Shown: piece by piece, positions 9,134 through 18,268 of the stretch
How positions within the stretch are numbered: the first letter of the stretch is position 1
Layout of the letters: every line of letters starts with the position of its first letter
Source of the DNA: Leishmania mexicana MHOM/GT/2001/U1103
Taxonomy: Eukaryota; Euglenozoa; Kinetoplastea; Trypanosomatida; Trypanosomatidae
Direction of reading: 5' to 3'
Assembly (NCBI RefSeq): GCF_000234665.1
Contig: NC_018335.1
Span: forward strand, 62,001 to 126,000
Length of the DNA: 64,000 nucleotides
The notes under the pieces: generated by a model
What the model was told of the DNA's origin: nothing
Database searches by the model: none
What the model saw: only the letters and a program-made list of their open reading frames with translations
Program-made: the position numbers and the translations under genes

Positions 9134-11410
9134 GGTGAGCGCGAACGCTCTGCGCGCGCCTGCCGCTCACCTGGAGTCTCTTGGTCGCTTTCTGCCTCAC
9201 AACGTGTATACGTGTTCACACGCAGTGAAGCGAGTGTTGGGGGAAGGGGGGAAACTACTTTGGATCTTGAAGCACCGGTTCAGGGTACAAGCTGCGGTGT
9301 GTGCGGCGGGGCGTGCCACAGCGAAGCGACAAAAAAATGAGAAGCCAATGCAGAAAGAAAGGCAAGCGGGGGAGGTGCAGTCTCTCGGCTGCGGACTCCT
9401 CACCTGAGGCGACGCGTACAAGACGAAAATAAGAGATACGAATCAAAAAGGAAAAGGAACAACGATAAGTCGAGCATCGGTAGAAGAGGAAGGGGTGATG
9501 CATTGTCACAGGGGTCGACAAATCGTCGTGGAAGTAGCCGGTTCCTGAAGCGGAGTGCAGAAGATCTGCGTACTGTGTTGAGAGTCGCTAGCACCGCATC
9601 TCTCACGAGTGCACATTGCAAGTGGTATCGATCGCCTATTCCCTCGGCGTACCAGCGCGTGCTCATTCTCCAGCAGGACCAAAACAGAGACGCGGGCAGG
9701 AGTGCATTACGCCCCTCAACAAAAAGGGATGGGGATAGGGTAGCCAGCGACAGGGCTGCGCTCCATACACCCCCGAAGAGAGACGTAAGCGCCGCTTGCA
9801 AGATCGAGTGCATGTGCTACGTGTTTGCTTCAAATTACATTCTTTGTTAGTCCTGACTAGCATGGTTCGTGTTGCAGGTGAGGTACGAACATGGGGTGCT
9901 GTCGCGGGAGGGGTGGGGAAGGAAGATCACAAATGGCGAAAAGAAAGAGGAAGAACACTGAAAAACGCGTCGACGAGGGAGAGGCGTCCAGGAAGGAGCG
10001 GGAGGCGGAGATGAGATGAGAGCGCCGTGCAGGCTCCACACTGTCTTCCCAGCTCCCCCACTCCTCCTCCTCCTCTCTCTCTCTCACTATCACCGTCGCC
10101 TTCGCTTCTTCTGAACAACTTGTCCGATCACCTCAAGACTGAGCCTCGGGGCCTCTGACTCTCTCACTCACACTCTCTCTGCCTCTCGCTGTCATGACTC
10201 GATTCCGTTTCGCTCACTTCACCGCTTTTTTTTGATGTGCTCCTCTTCGTCTTCGGCGCCTCATCCCCTCACAAAGACACGAAGATGCGCACAGACACAC
10301 GCACACGCACACACACACGTACCATACACACAGATACACAGGAGGGAAACAAAGGGCAGAGAACTAAATACATGAATGTCCCTTTTGTTCGTTCTCCTTT
10401 TCGCGCAACGTCCTCTCGTCCGCACCACCTCCCGCCCCACAGCCGTTCTTCTATGGTGCCACTCTCTCTTCGCCGCTGCATCGAACGCAACTCCGTGCGC
10501 TACTGCACAGTGAGCACAGTTTGGCATGTGCGGCTACTTTTTGTGCGCCCATGCACCCGTGCTCTCGTGCAGCGGTGCCCTTCATGTGCGGAACACACGC
10601 GAACAAGTCAAACAGCGTCCACGTCCGCAGTGCGAGTGTTGCATTGCCCCTCATGTAGCTAGCGAGAGTCTCGCTTGGTAACAACACGAGTTTGACGCTC
10701 ATAAAGACAGTCAAAGCACGAACACAAGACTTACATCAAAAGAAGAAAGCGGAGGCGCGGGCGGGCACGGGCTGGCGACGAGCGAGAGAGGCAGGGGGTG
10801 AGGAGGGTTGGTGAGGGCAGAGAGAGGCACGCACACACGCACGCGCACACCCACACAACAGCGGCCCAACAAAAACAAAAAGACAGGAAGAAAAGAGGGA
10901 GAAAAGCATATCAAGACGTGAAATAAAAAGTTGTCGCACAAACACTCAATGGAAGCGTGTCCGTCGTCCGCATGCGCAAGCCACGCGCGTGTGAAGAAGA
11001 AGCAGTCGAAGAAGACGGAAGTGTGCATAACAGCTCCCACCATCCTGCTGCCCAAGACGCCACCCCTCCCTCTTCCCTCTCCAGAGTGTATGCGTGGGCA
11101 CGTTACGGTGTGCTTGGACATGCCCACATCGCAGGTCGCCGCAGACACACACAGACACAAAATGGACAGAGGACTACAACGGCTGCGAAGACGACACACG
11201 GAAAGTGGTGTCGCCTCCGCTCGACGACTTTGTGGTCGTCTCTCTATCGCCTCTCTCCCCAAGCTCTATTCCTGACCGTTGTGTGTCTGTGTCGGCGTCT
11301 GTGTCTGTGTGTCTGTGCGGATCGGTGGCACATCGCGGAGAGGGGATATGATAACCGGTGGCGTGAGTTCCTCCTTGTGTTGCTGTTATCCAAAAGGAAA
11401 ACGACTAGTC
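9134..11410 (-). other. Intergenic spacer: long LC8 3' UTR and leader of the GRAM-like gene
   Basis: About 2.3 kb with GA/CT-rich runs (10057-10085), long CA/CACG repeats (10290-10335 and 10830-10860) and purine runs. The minus-strand open frames here (for example 9400-9813 and 10711-11262) are Cys/Phe/Leu/Ser-rich translations of pyrimidine-rich DNA, with no recognisable domain. I see no supported gene. Confidence 0.5.
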
Positions 11411-11686
11411 CTACCCGCACTTGAAGAGCAGAACGGCGACCTGGCCGAGGTAGAAGTACAGGAAGCAATGGGTGTCGTGCGTCACGAAGCTGCCGAAGTT
11501 GCGGCCAACAATGCAGTGCCACGTCGGCTGATACTTCTTGTCGAACTCCTTCTTGATGTAGGCAGCGATATCCTTCTCGATGTTGAACTTCTCCATTGCC
11601 TGAAGCGTAACCTCAATCGCGTCCGCCTGCATGTCCTCCGGCATGTCGGCATTCTTCACCGTGGCCTTGTGGTCGTTGTTGTACAT
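11411..11686 (-). CDS. LC8: Dynein light chain LC8 (91 aa)
   Basis: This is a full-length LC8-type dynein light chain (DYNLL family), a homodimeric hub that joins the intermediate chains of cytoplasmic, IFT and axonemal dyneins and also binds many non-dynein partners. The sequence runs from [20 protein letters not shown] through the helical [20 protein letters not shown] to the beta strands [20 protein letters not shown] and [11 protein letters not shown]. These match the LC8 core, including the peptide-binding groove strand, and the length equals the family's usual 89-91 residues. The open frame continues far upstream (to 12076), but homology begins at the ATG at 11684-11686 and the upstream part is low-complexity leader. 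A good splice acceptor lies about 105 nt upstream. Confidence 0.96.
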   Translation of the reverse strand: MYNNDHKATVKNADMPEDMQADAIEVTLQAMEKFNIEKDIAAYIKKEFDKKYQPTWHCIVGRNFGSFVTHDTHCFLYFYLGQVAVLLFKCG

Positions 11687-11791
11687 GATTGCGGTGTGTA
11701 TTGAAGGGGCGGTGTGTAGAGGCAGCGGCGGCACTGGTGCGAAGAAGGGAAGTGGTAGGGGGTGGGGCGGGGCTAGTAAGACCCAGCGTTG

Positions 11792-11830
11792 CTGATCGGC
11801 AGAGGATGTAGACGAAAAAGAAAAGGAAGC
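11792..11830 (-). promoter_or_regulatory. Candidate spliced-leader acceptor for LC8
   Basis: On the minus strand the tract CTTCCTTTTCTTTTTCGTC (complement of about 11812-11830) is followed by the first AG at 11792-11793. The LC8 ATG lies about 105 nt downstream. This agrees with the start chosen by homology, because the longer upstream frame would lie outside the mature mRNA. Confidence 0.5.
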
Positions 11831-12220
11831 GCACACAGAGAGGCGGTGGCAACACTCTGCAAAGAAACGCTGTGGAGACTCCTTTGGTGGCGGTGGCGGT
11901 GGCAGTGATGCGCCGTTCTTCTTGGTTGATCTTGGGTGGGTGCGTGTACGTGGGATGAGTGCGTGTGCGCAGCGTAGATGGAGGCAGCGTGTGGGTGGAC
12001 AAGAGCTTCGAATTGTCGAGCAGACGGGGAAGTGGTGATGATGTGAAGACGGCCAACACAAAAGGAAAACGAACACCGCGTAATCGGAAGTGGGTGGATG
12101 GAGACAGAGAGAGCACGTGAGGGAGTCACAGCAGAAAGGTTCGAAAGTCCGAGACGTCGCCTGTGGCGAGACAAAGCGTTGCAGATCTGTAATGGTGCCC
12201 AGACGGCATCCACTACGAGA

Positions 12221-12236
12221 ATATATATATATATAT
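12221..12236. repeat. (AT)8 dinucleotide run
   Basis: Eight AT units in GC-rich surroundings, in the spacer between the LRR/coiled-coil gene and LC8. Similar short TA-rich runs occur at 16931-16955 and 45961-45973. They are probably polymorphic microsatellites. Confidence 0.8.
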
Positions 12237-12748
12237 CGTCACACTTTATGCACCAGAGGAGAGTGCTCACGCACCCTGCCAAAACGCAGTCACACACGCG
12301 GCAACGAATCGGCGGTCCAGCTGTGTGGACTGGGTGCCCCTGTCCACGTCTGTCTCGTCTGCCTGTGTGTTCTTTTATCTGCAGATGCAGCCGGTCCTCA
12401 ATAACACCACGACGGCGCAGAGGTCATCCGTCAGGGGAAGGGGAAGGGGGCGAGGTGTGCCTGGTGCTTAAGCCCAGAGACCGTTGGGGGAAAGCAAAGC
12501 AAAGCACAGTCACACGTACGCAGCGCGTGTCGAAACACAAACACACACACGCACGCACGCGCGCACACCCCTCCGTTCTTTCTATTCTCTATGTCGGCCC
12601 ATCACATGCGTGCACGCAGGCGCATGTGCATGTGCTGCTGTGCCTAAGGAAAAGGCGTAGGAGAGGAAAAGAAGGCCACGTCGCCGTCATGGACGCACGG
12701 GCGCACCTCTACGTCTCTCTGTCTTGTGTATGCGTGTATGTCGCTTCA

Positions 12749-15700
12749 TTACAGAAACAGCGCGCGATTAGTCTGTAGTCGCTGTCCAGCGGCGCCCTCG
12801 GCCTTGTTCGTAAAAGCGTCACTGGTAAGCTCACCGGTGGTTTCATCACGCTCCTCTCCGTACGCATCGGTCGGCGAGCGCCGATCCCCTTGCTTGGTGG
12901 AGAGAGAATCAACCACGTGCGTCGTGCGGCCGCCAGAAACGGCCTTTGCACTTCTGTTTACCACCATCAGGTGGGTCGCCGCAGAAGCTCTCCGCTCCAG
13001 CATGCGGTCAAAGAGCTGCTGCGCGCTGTTCGGTGCAGACCCCTCCGGTTCGTACACGGCCGATGAAAATGGTGAGTGTCTACTGCTCGCACGCATATCC
13101 AGGCGTGCAGCTGGCAAAGGTGTCTGCACTGCGCTCGCATCGCCGCTATCGGCGTCGCCGCTACCGGCACCACTGTGGCGGCAGGAAGCCTTCTCGAAAG
13201 TCGTCTGCACGACGGTGTCCACAGCGTGCGTCGCCTCCTCCCCACCAGGAGACAGCATCGGAGGCGGTAGCGGCCGCCGCCACTGGTGCTGCAGCCGCTG
13301 GAGCGCCATCTGCTTCTGCCGAATTGCGGCCGCCGCATCCAGCAGCTCCGACAGTGACAAGGAGCTCAAGTCCCGAGCCGCCTCCGGAGACGGCGTGCGG
13401 TTCTTCGCGCCTGTCTCCGCAGCGTAGTCAACGACGGGGTCGCCACCTTCGCCGCTTGTCGGGGAGCCACGCCGCTGCGATGACGATGCCTTGCGGCTGG
13501 GGCCATGCGATTCGTCAAAGCTGCCGCTGGAAGGCAGCCGCAAGGACGCGTCGCGAAGCTGCTGCTGCTGTGCCAGGGGGAGGTGTGCCACATACTGGTC
13601 TGCCACCTCGCGAAGTTCAGGGGTGCCGACGCTTCCATACAGTTCAAAGTAATCGTGTTCCTCCTCGGTAGCGGTGTGCGTTGACGGACGTTGATCGGGC
13701 GAGCGGCGAGGGCTGCAGCGACGCATCTCTGCCTTGAATGGCGCCGGAGAGTAGGCCAGCGGATCCTTGTTCTCCTGCTCAGCCAGTCGCTTGCGAACTG
13801 CAGCCTCACGCAGCACCTCGCTGCGTAGCTTCTTCCGCTGCCCAGACGGGCCGCTGCTTTGGTATTCGACAGCCAGAGCACCAGACCGAGCTGCACGCTG
13901 ACGCAGCTGACGCTCACGGCGCGCCAGCTCCTTCTCCCGAGCCGCGATCCGCTCCATGGCCGCCTTCTCGCGCGCCGCCACCTCGCGAGACTGCATAGCC
14001 GTGACGCCGTAGGTCACCTCCTTCTGCCGCTTATCCAGCCGATGCTTTGCCCGGCCCACACTCGCCTCGAGGTTCTCCTTTTCCTGCCGCAACCGGCCGA
14101 TCTCCTTCCACTGGTCTGCCACGAGCGTGCGGTCTTGCCTGAGCTGCTGTTGCAGTGCTTCAGTGTGCGCCTGGATCTCGCGGCACCGCTCGTTGCTTGC
14201 CAGCACCGCCTCCTGCAGCTCCTTGGCTTCCTGGCATAGAGACTCGTACCGCGCCCCCTCCCCCGGCGTCAGGCCAGACGGCGTATACCAATCCTCTTCT
14301 GACATCAACGGGACACCGTCACTGCTGCCAGAAACGGCTGCGCCCTCTTCTGCCGATACAGAAGAAGCGCTCATCGTAGAATGGCAAGTCGAGGTTTGTG
14401 TGGCGGACGCTGGTGCTGCTACCAAGCTGGAGCAACTCGGACGGAGGGCGGCCAGCGCCGCTTGGAATTGGCCTGGTCGCACCACGGCAGCAGCTGCCGC
14501 AGAGGCATCAACGACGCCGACACCTGGCGGGAGTTCGGCCGCTTCCTGCGCCTCCGCGCCGACCAAGATACGCGATTGCAGCTCCGGTGCGACACAGTGT
14601 GCGGCGCCGCCTAGCCCACGCTGAACCGGTGCCATCGACGCCGCCGGCGCGCTTGGGTGGAGTGGCGGGGGTGCCCTCATTGGCAGCAGGCAAGAGGAGG
14701 AGGCTCGCTGTGGTCGCGGGTCCCCCAGCAGCAGGCGGCACAAAGACGATAGCAGGAGTTGCTCGCATCGCTCCACGCGGAAAACCCGGTCCAAGGTACG
14801 AAGGGAGGGAACAATTTGGCGCAGAAGGCATGCGTACGCCAGGGTTGAGATCCATGTCGCGCCGTCGGGCAGGGCATTGCTCATGTCTGGCTGTTCTCTT
14901 AAGATGGCAGCGGCAGTGATCTTCTCCAAGTCTTCGAGTTGAGCCAACGACTGCAAGCGCGCGATGGCAGACGTCGAAGTTCCAACCTCATGCGTCACCT
15001 CGGTCAGCGCAGCGGCCAGCGCGTTTTGCTCGCCATCAACGCGCATGTTCACGATAGCGTGGGTGAGCTGTAGCAACGCGGACGGTGCCGCGCGAAGGAT
15101 GATGAGAGAAACCGGCGACGGGTGGAGCTGCAGGTCCCACTGCACAGCAGCGTCGTGCCCGTTTATGGATGAGATGCCCTGAAGGTCCTCGATCCCAGTG
15201 CCAGCCAAGCTCACCGAGCACGACGGCATAACAGTCAACAGCGATGCTGCCGCTGCCGCTGCCGCCGCCTTCGCGCTCGCCCCGGTGCATGGTGGGATCG
15301 AGAGAAAGAAGCAGTTCAGGGCAGCCAGACCTCCGTTGTAGGAGAGGTCAACGGAGGAGAGTGTCGCCGGGACAGTCGCGGTGATGGAGTGCTCGGCCAA
15401 TGCCGCCTGGAGAGCATTGTGCCCGTCTTGCATCTCATCGCTCTCGCGGAGGCTTACATCAAAGGCGTTGTGCGAGAGGTTGAGCTCCCGTAGCTGCGGA
15501 AACCGCTGAGCAGAAAAGAAGAGAGGCAGCGCAAAAGGCGCGCGGTGGCGCAGCAACCGAGCGAGAGACACGGTGGCATCGGAGACTGATGGCTTTACCT
15601 CCACCTCATCCGCCGCAACGTGCCGCACCGGAGCGGCTGCGACCTCACAGCTGCACTCGAGAAAGCTGTACAGGTTGTTAAAGGCGACATCGATCACCTG

Positions 15701-16009
15701 CAGCGTGGTGGGAAGGCAGCGAATCCACGATGCCACACCGTCGCAGCAGCGTGACGCGGCAGCATGATCGCGCAGACAGGTCTGCCGAACACGGTGGTAC
15801 GGGGTACTGAGTCGGCCCAGTTGATTATGGGAAAGACGCAGCTCGACGAGGTTCACGAAAACAGTATTGAGCCCACTAATACAGTCAATGCGGTTATGGT
15901 CAGCCAGCAAAACAGCGACGGCGCTGGCGACCGTTGCCTCCTCATTGTTCGTCTCCTCGGCATCGAAGCAGAGACGAGCGATGCCACGGTCGCGCAAGTC
16001 AATGTCCAT
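12749..16009 (-). CDS. Leucine-rich repeat and coiled-coil protein (1086 aa)
   Basis: The N-terminal ~270 residues contain leucine-rich repeats (LADHNRIDCISGLN, LVELRLSHNQLGRL, LRELNLSHNAFDVSL, LSSVDLSYNGGLAALN) of the type found in ciliary and centrosomal LRR proteins. A helical LRR-cap-like stretch (LLRQIVPSLRTLDRVF) follows a divergent segment. Residues about 587-713 form a strong coiled coil rich in Glu, Arg and Gln (for example EKELARRERQLRQRA). The rest is Ser/Ala/Pro-rich and probably disordered, with a few short helices. The overall LRR-plus-coiled-coil plan is shared with proteins such as LRRCC1 and CEP97, but I cannot assign an orthologue. The frame extends to 16039 only with a GTG codon; the first ATG is at 16007-16009. 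SIDER copy B lies upstream, in the 3' UTR of the preceding gene. Confidence 0.85.
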   Translation of the reverse strand: MDIDLRDRGIARLCFDAEETNNEEATVASAVAVLLADHNRIDCISGLNTVFVNLVELRLSHNQLGRLSTPYHRVRQTCLRDHAAASRCCDGVASWIRCLPTTLQVIDVAFNNLYSFLECSCEVAAAPVRHVAADEVEVKPSVSDATVSLARLLRHRAPFALPLFFSAQRFPQLRELNLSHNAFDVSLRESDEMQDGHNALQAALAEHSITATVPATLSSVDLSYNGGLAALNCFFLSIPPCTGASAKAAAAAAAASLLTVMPSCSVSLAGTGIEDLQGISSINGHDAAVQWDLQLHPSPVSLIILRAAPSALLQLTHAIVNMRVDGEQNALAAALTEVTHEVGTSTSAIARLQSLAQLEDLEKITAAAILREQPDMSNALPDGATWISTLAYACLLRQIVPSLRTLDRVFRVERCEQLLLSSLCRLLLGDPRPQRASSSCLLPMRAPPPLHPSAPAASMAPVQRGLGGAAHCVAPELQSRILVGAEAQEAAELPPGVGVVDASAAAAAVVRPGQFQAALAALRPSCSSLVAAPASATQTSTCHSTMSASSVSAEEGAAVSGSSDGVPLMSEEDWYTPSGLTPGEGARYESLCQEAKELQEAVLASNERCREIQAHTEALQQQLRQDRTLVADQWKEIGRLRQEKENLEASVGRAKHRLDKRQKEVTYGVTAMQSREVAAREKAAMERIAAREKELARRERQLRQRAARSGALAVEYQSSGPSGQRKKLRSEVLREAAVRKRLAEQENKDPLAYSPAPFKAEMRRCSPRRSPDQRPSTHTATEEEHDYFELYGSVGTPELREVADQYVAHLPLAQQQQLRDASLRLPSSGSFDESHGPSRKASSSQRRGSPTSGEGGDPVVDYAAETGAKNRTPSPEAARDLSSLSLSELLDAAAAIRQKQMALQRLQHQWRRPLPPPMLSPGGEEATHAVDTVVQTTFEKASCRHSGAGSGDADSGDASAVQTPLPAARLDMRASSRHSPFSSAVYEPEGSAPNSAQQLFDRMLERRASAATHLMVVNRSAKAVSGGRTTHVVDSLSTKQGDRRSPTDAYGEERDETTGELTSDAFTNKAEGAAGQRLQTNRALFL

Positions 16010-18268
16010 CTGCGGCGCCCGCGTCGAATGTTCTCGCACAGTCTGGTGTTGTGGGACCGCTTACACAAGAGAGCACAACGAAAAAAAAGAACGTTTGTCG
16101 TGCACCACACTCAGCCACACGGGCAGCGCGCAGGAGGACGAGTACGGCAACAGTGGCAGTGAATTCTATGAGATACTCGTGTGAGGGGTGGGAGACGCGT
16201 GGGGTGCGCGTGTCCGTCTATGCATGTATGGAGATATTACGTCGGCAGAAAGTGCAGATCCTCTATGGAGGGCAGCTGCACGCATCGCGTGACGTCAAGG
16301 AGAGACAGGAGTAAGAACGAGGACGAAATGAGAGTGTCAAGTGCAGAAGCAATGGCGGCGTTTTCGCAAGGGAGAGAAGAAAAAGAGGGCGGGGCGTGTG
16401 GCGAGAGGGTGAGAAACAACACCAGATCCATTTGCTTCGGGTACGTCTGCTGTCAAGTCCGGTGGCGTGAGAGGTGTTCGCAACAACAGCACTTTGGTGG
16501 GCTACCGGTGACGAGACATCATCGCCGAAGTGCCCACACGAGTCAACCCACCTTTCCTACAAAGGGAAGTGCATCGGACTGCGCTCAACCTGGCTAAGTT
16601 GCCCGCCGCACCATCATCTCCACTAGAACCACGCATTTCGAACACGTTGGTGGGTGTGTACGCATGTGACCGTGGGTGTGGAAAGCGGGGGTGCCCTTCA
16701 CCCATTACGGTAGTGTCTTGTACACGTTGAACGCGGTCTCACCACCGCCACTCCGCCAGCGCACGCGCATGCGAAAAGGTGCGTCACACAAGAGAGAACC
16801 GTAACACCAAACACGGAAACAAGGAAGAATAAACAGACGAAACTCAAGGACGGAAAAATGGATGTCTATCCGCTCTTCCTCTCATCCGGGGAATGAAGAT
16901 GCTTTCCGCGCAGGCGCTGCAGAGGAAAGGATGTATATATACATATATATATGTATGTGTGGGTGTGGGTACAAAGGAGAGGCTTACACACACCAACAGA
17001 CATCCGCGGCGCACCACACCACAAATCGAAGAACAGCTACACGGAGAGAAACAGCAAGCATCGAAAAAAGCCGCTCATCCCTAGCCACGCCACGAGCACC
17101 AAGCCCACACAAGCCAACATGAAACGCGCCCGAGCCAAAAAAGAAATGCGAAGCCCAACGTACAATGACACAAGGAGCAAAAACGAAGAGGACGAGGACT
17201 TTTCTCTTCAGAACGCGTCCGTTTCTCTGCCATGCCACACGAGTCCCGCTCCGGTCTACCCACGGCCTGTCACCGTCCCACCGCGTCCCGCGACGAAGCG
17301 GCAGACACGCCGTGCAGCAGTGCGCCCACTCAGCCGGCGGGGCACGGCCATCTGTCCTCAAACACCACCCACCCACCCGCCGCCCCCCGCACCACCAGAC
17401 AGCCAGGGCCGGGTGGGTTACTCTCGAGACGCGGTGACACCTTGCCGAATCATGTGGATGACACAAGCGTGCTCACGGTCGCCGGTCGCCCCGACGCAAC
17501 GCACATCCAGGACCCGGCCGACGGCATCAGCAGCGATACGTCGCTCTGACCTCCAGCACGGCGCAGGCACCTGCGACCCTGTCACCACCAGAGGTGGTTC
17601 TGGCACTTGGCAAGGGATAAGGGGGTCAGGCTGTTTGGCTTCGCCAGAGAGAGAGGGCGGGGATACTGGGCCCTGTGGTGCCACGCATAGGGGCCTGTCC
17701 ACACACACGCACACCTCCCTTGCCATCCGGGTACCAAAAAAGCCGCAAAGGAAAAAGACGTAAACAACAGTGATGGAGCCACACGCGCACGTCGTGAGCT
17801 TCGCCATTCGATACCACGTCATTCACACGAAAAAAAAGAAGAAAGAGAACGAACAAGAAACAGTGACAGGCGCTGCGGATGATACGCCGCCCGTCTCCTC
17901 AGTCAAACCCCACCTTCGGTCCCGCAATGCCCCCTCCGCCTTATATGCTGCCAACGGTGCAGAAAACGTACACGAACGGATGGGAAGAAGGAAGCGACAC
18001 AGAGAGATGTGGAGACAGTGCCGGAGCACTGCGACATTGAGTGATAAAGGAGGACGGGGTGATGGAGCAAGAGACACACACGTCACACAGCAACAACGAA
18101 AAAAAGAACGAGAAACAAGCCACATCACATCAACGTAATCAGAGCAAAGGGACGCCTTCACACACACACACGCACAGAAACTTCGCTGTGGCACCTGATG
18201 TGAACGCTGGAAAATGCAGGTGCACCCGGAGGAGCACTTGACTCAGCAGCGCGCGCGGGTCACCGATA
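16010..18268 (-). other. Intergenic spacer: 3' UTR of the pseudokinase gene with a SIDER copy, and LRR gene leader
   Basis: About 2.26 kb. The SIDER-like element occupies 17208-17688. An alternating TATA/GTGT run lies at 16931-16970. Purine runs at 16079-16092 and 17829-17855 could serve as polypyrimidine tracts on the mRNA strand. The frames inside the SIDER are not genes. I see no other gene. Confidence 0.5.
17208..17688 (+). mobile_element. SIDER-like short retroposon, copy B
   Basis: About 481 bp in the inferred 3' UTR of the pseudokinase gene. It is a near-identical inverted partner of the copy at 5081-5568 along its whole length, starting at AACGCGTCCGTTTCTCTGCC and ending near GTGCCACGCAT. 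Its 17386-17688 half is also almost identical to the two copies at 53.6 and 60.2 kb. An A-rich stretch follows at about 17730-17760, which would suit a retroposon 3' tail on the plus strand, antisense to the host gene. Assignment to the SIDER family is inferred from size and location. Confidence 0.75.

Larger units (their letters stand above)
11687..12748 (-). other. Intergenic spacer: 3' UTR of LRR/coiled-coil gene and LC8 leader
   Basis: This spacer holds the LC8 splice acceptor, an (AT)8 run at 12221-12236 and CA/CG-rich repeats at 12538-12570. No supported gene is present; the frames here are extensions or shadows of the LC8 leader. Confidence 0.5.

Noticed and set aside
11687..12076. N-terminal extension of LC8 (130 extra codons in frame)
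   Set aside because: LC8 proteins are ~90 residues, homology starts at the internal ATG, and the extension crosses the probable splice acceptor.
12221..12236. AT run as a possible promoter TATA box or origin
   Set aside because: Trypanosomatid protein-coding genes lack TATA-driven individual promoters, and the run is only 16 bp with no associated structure.
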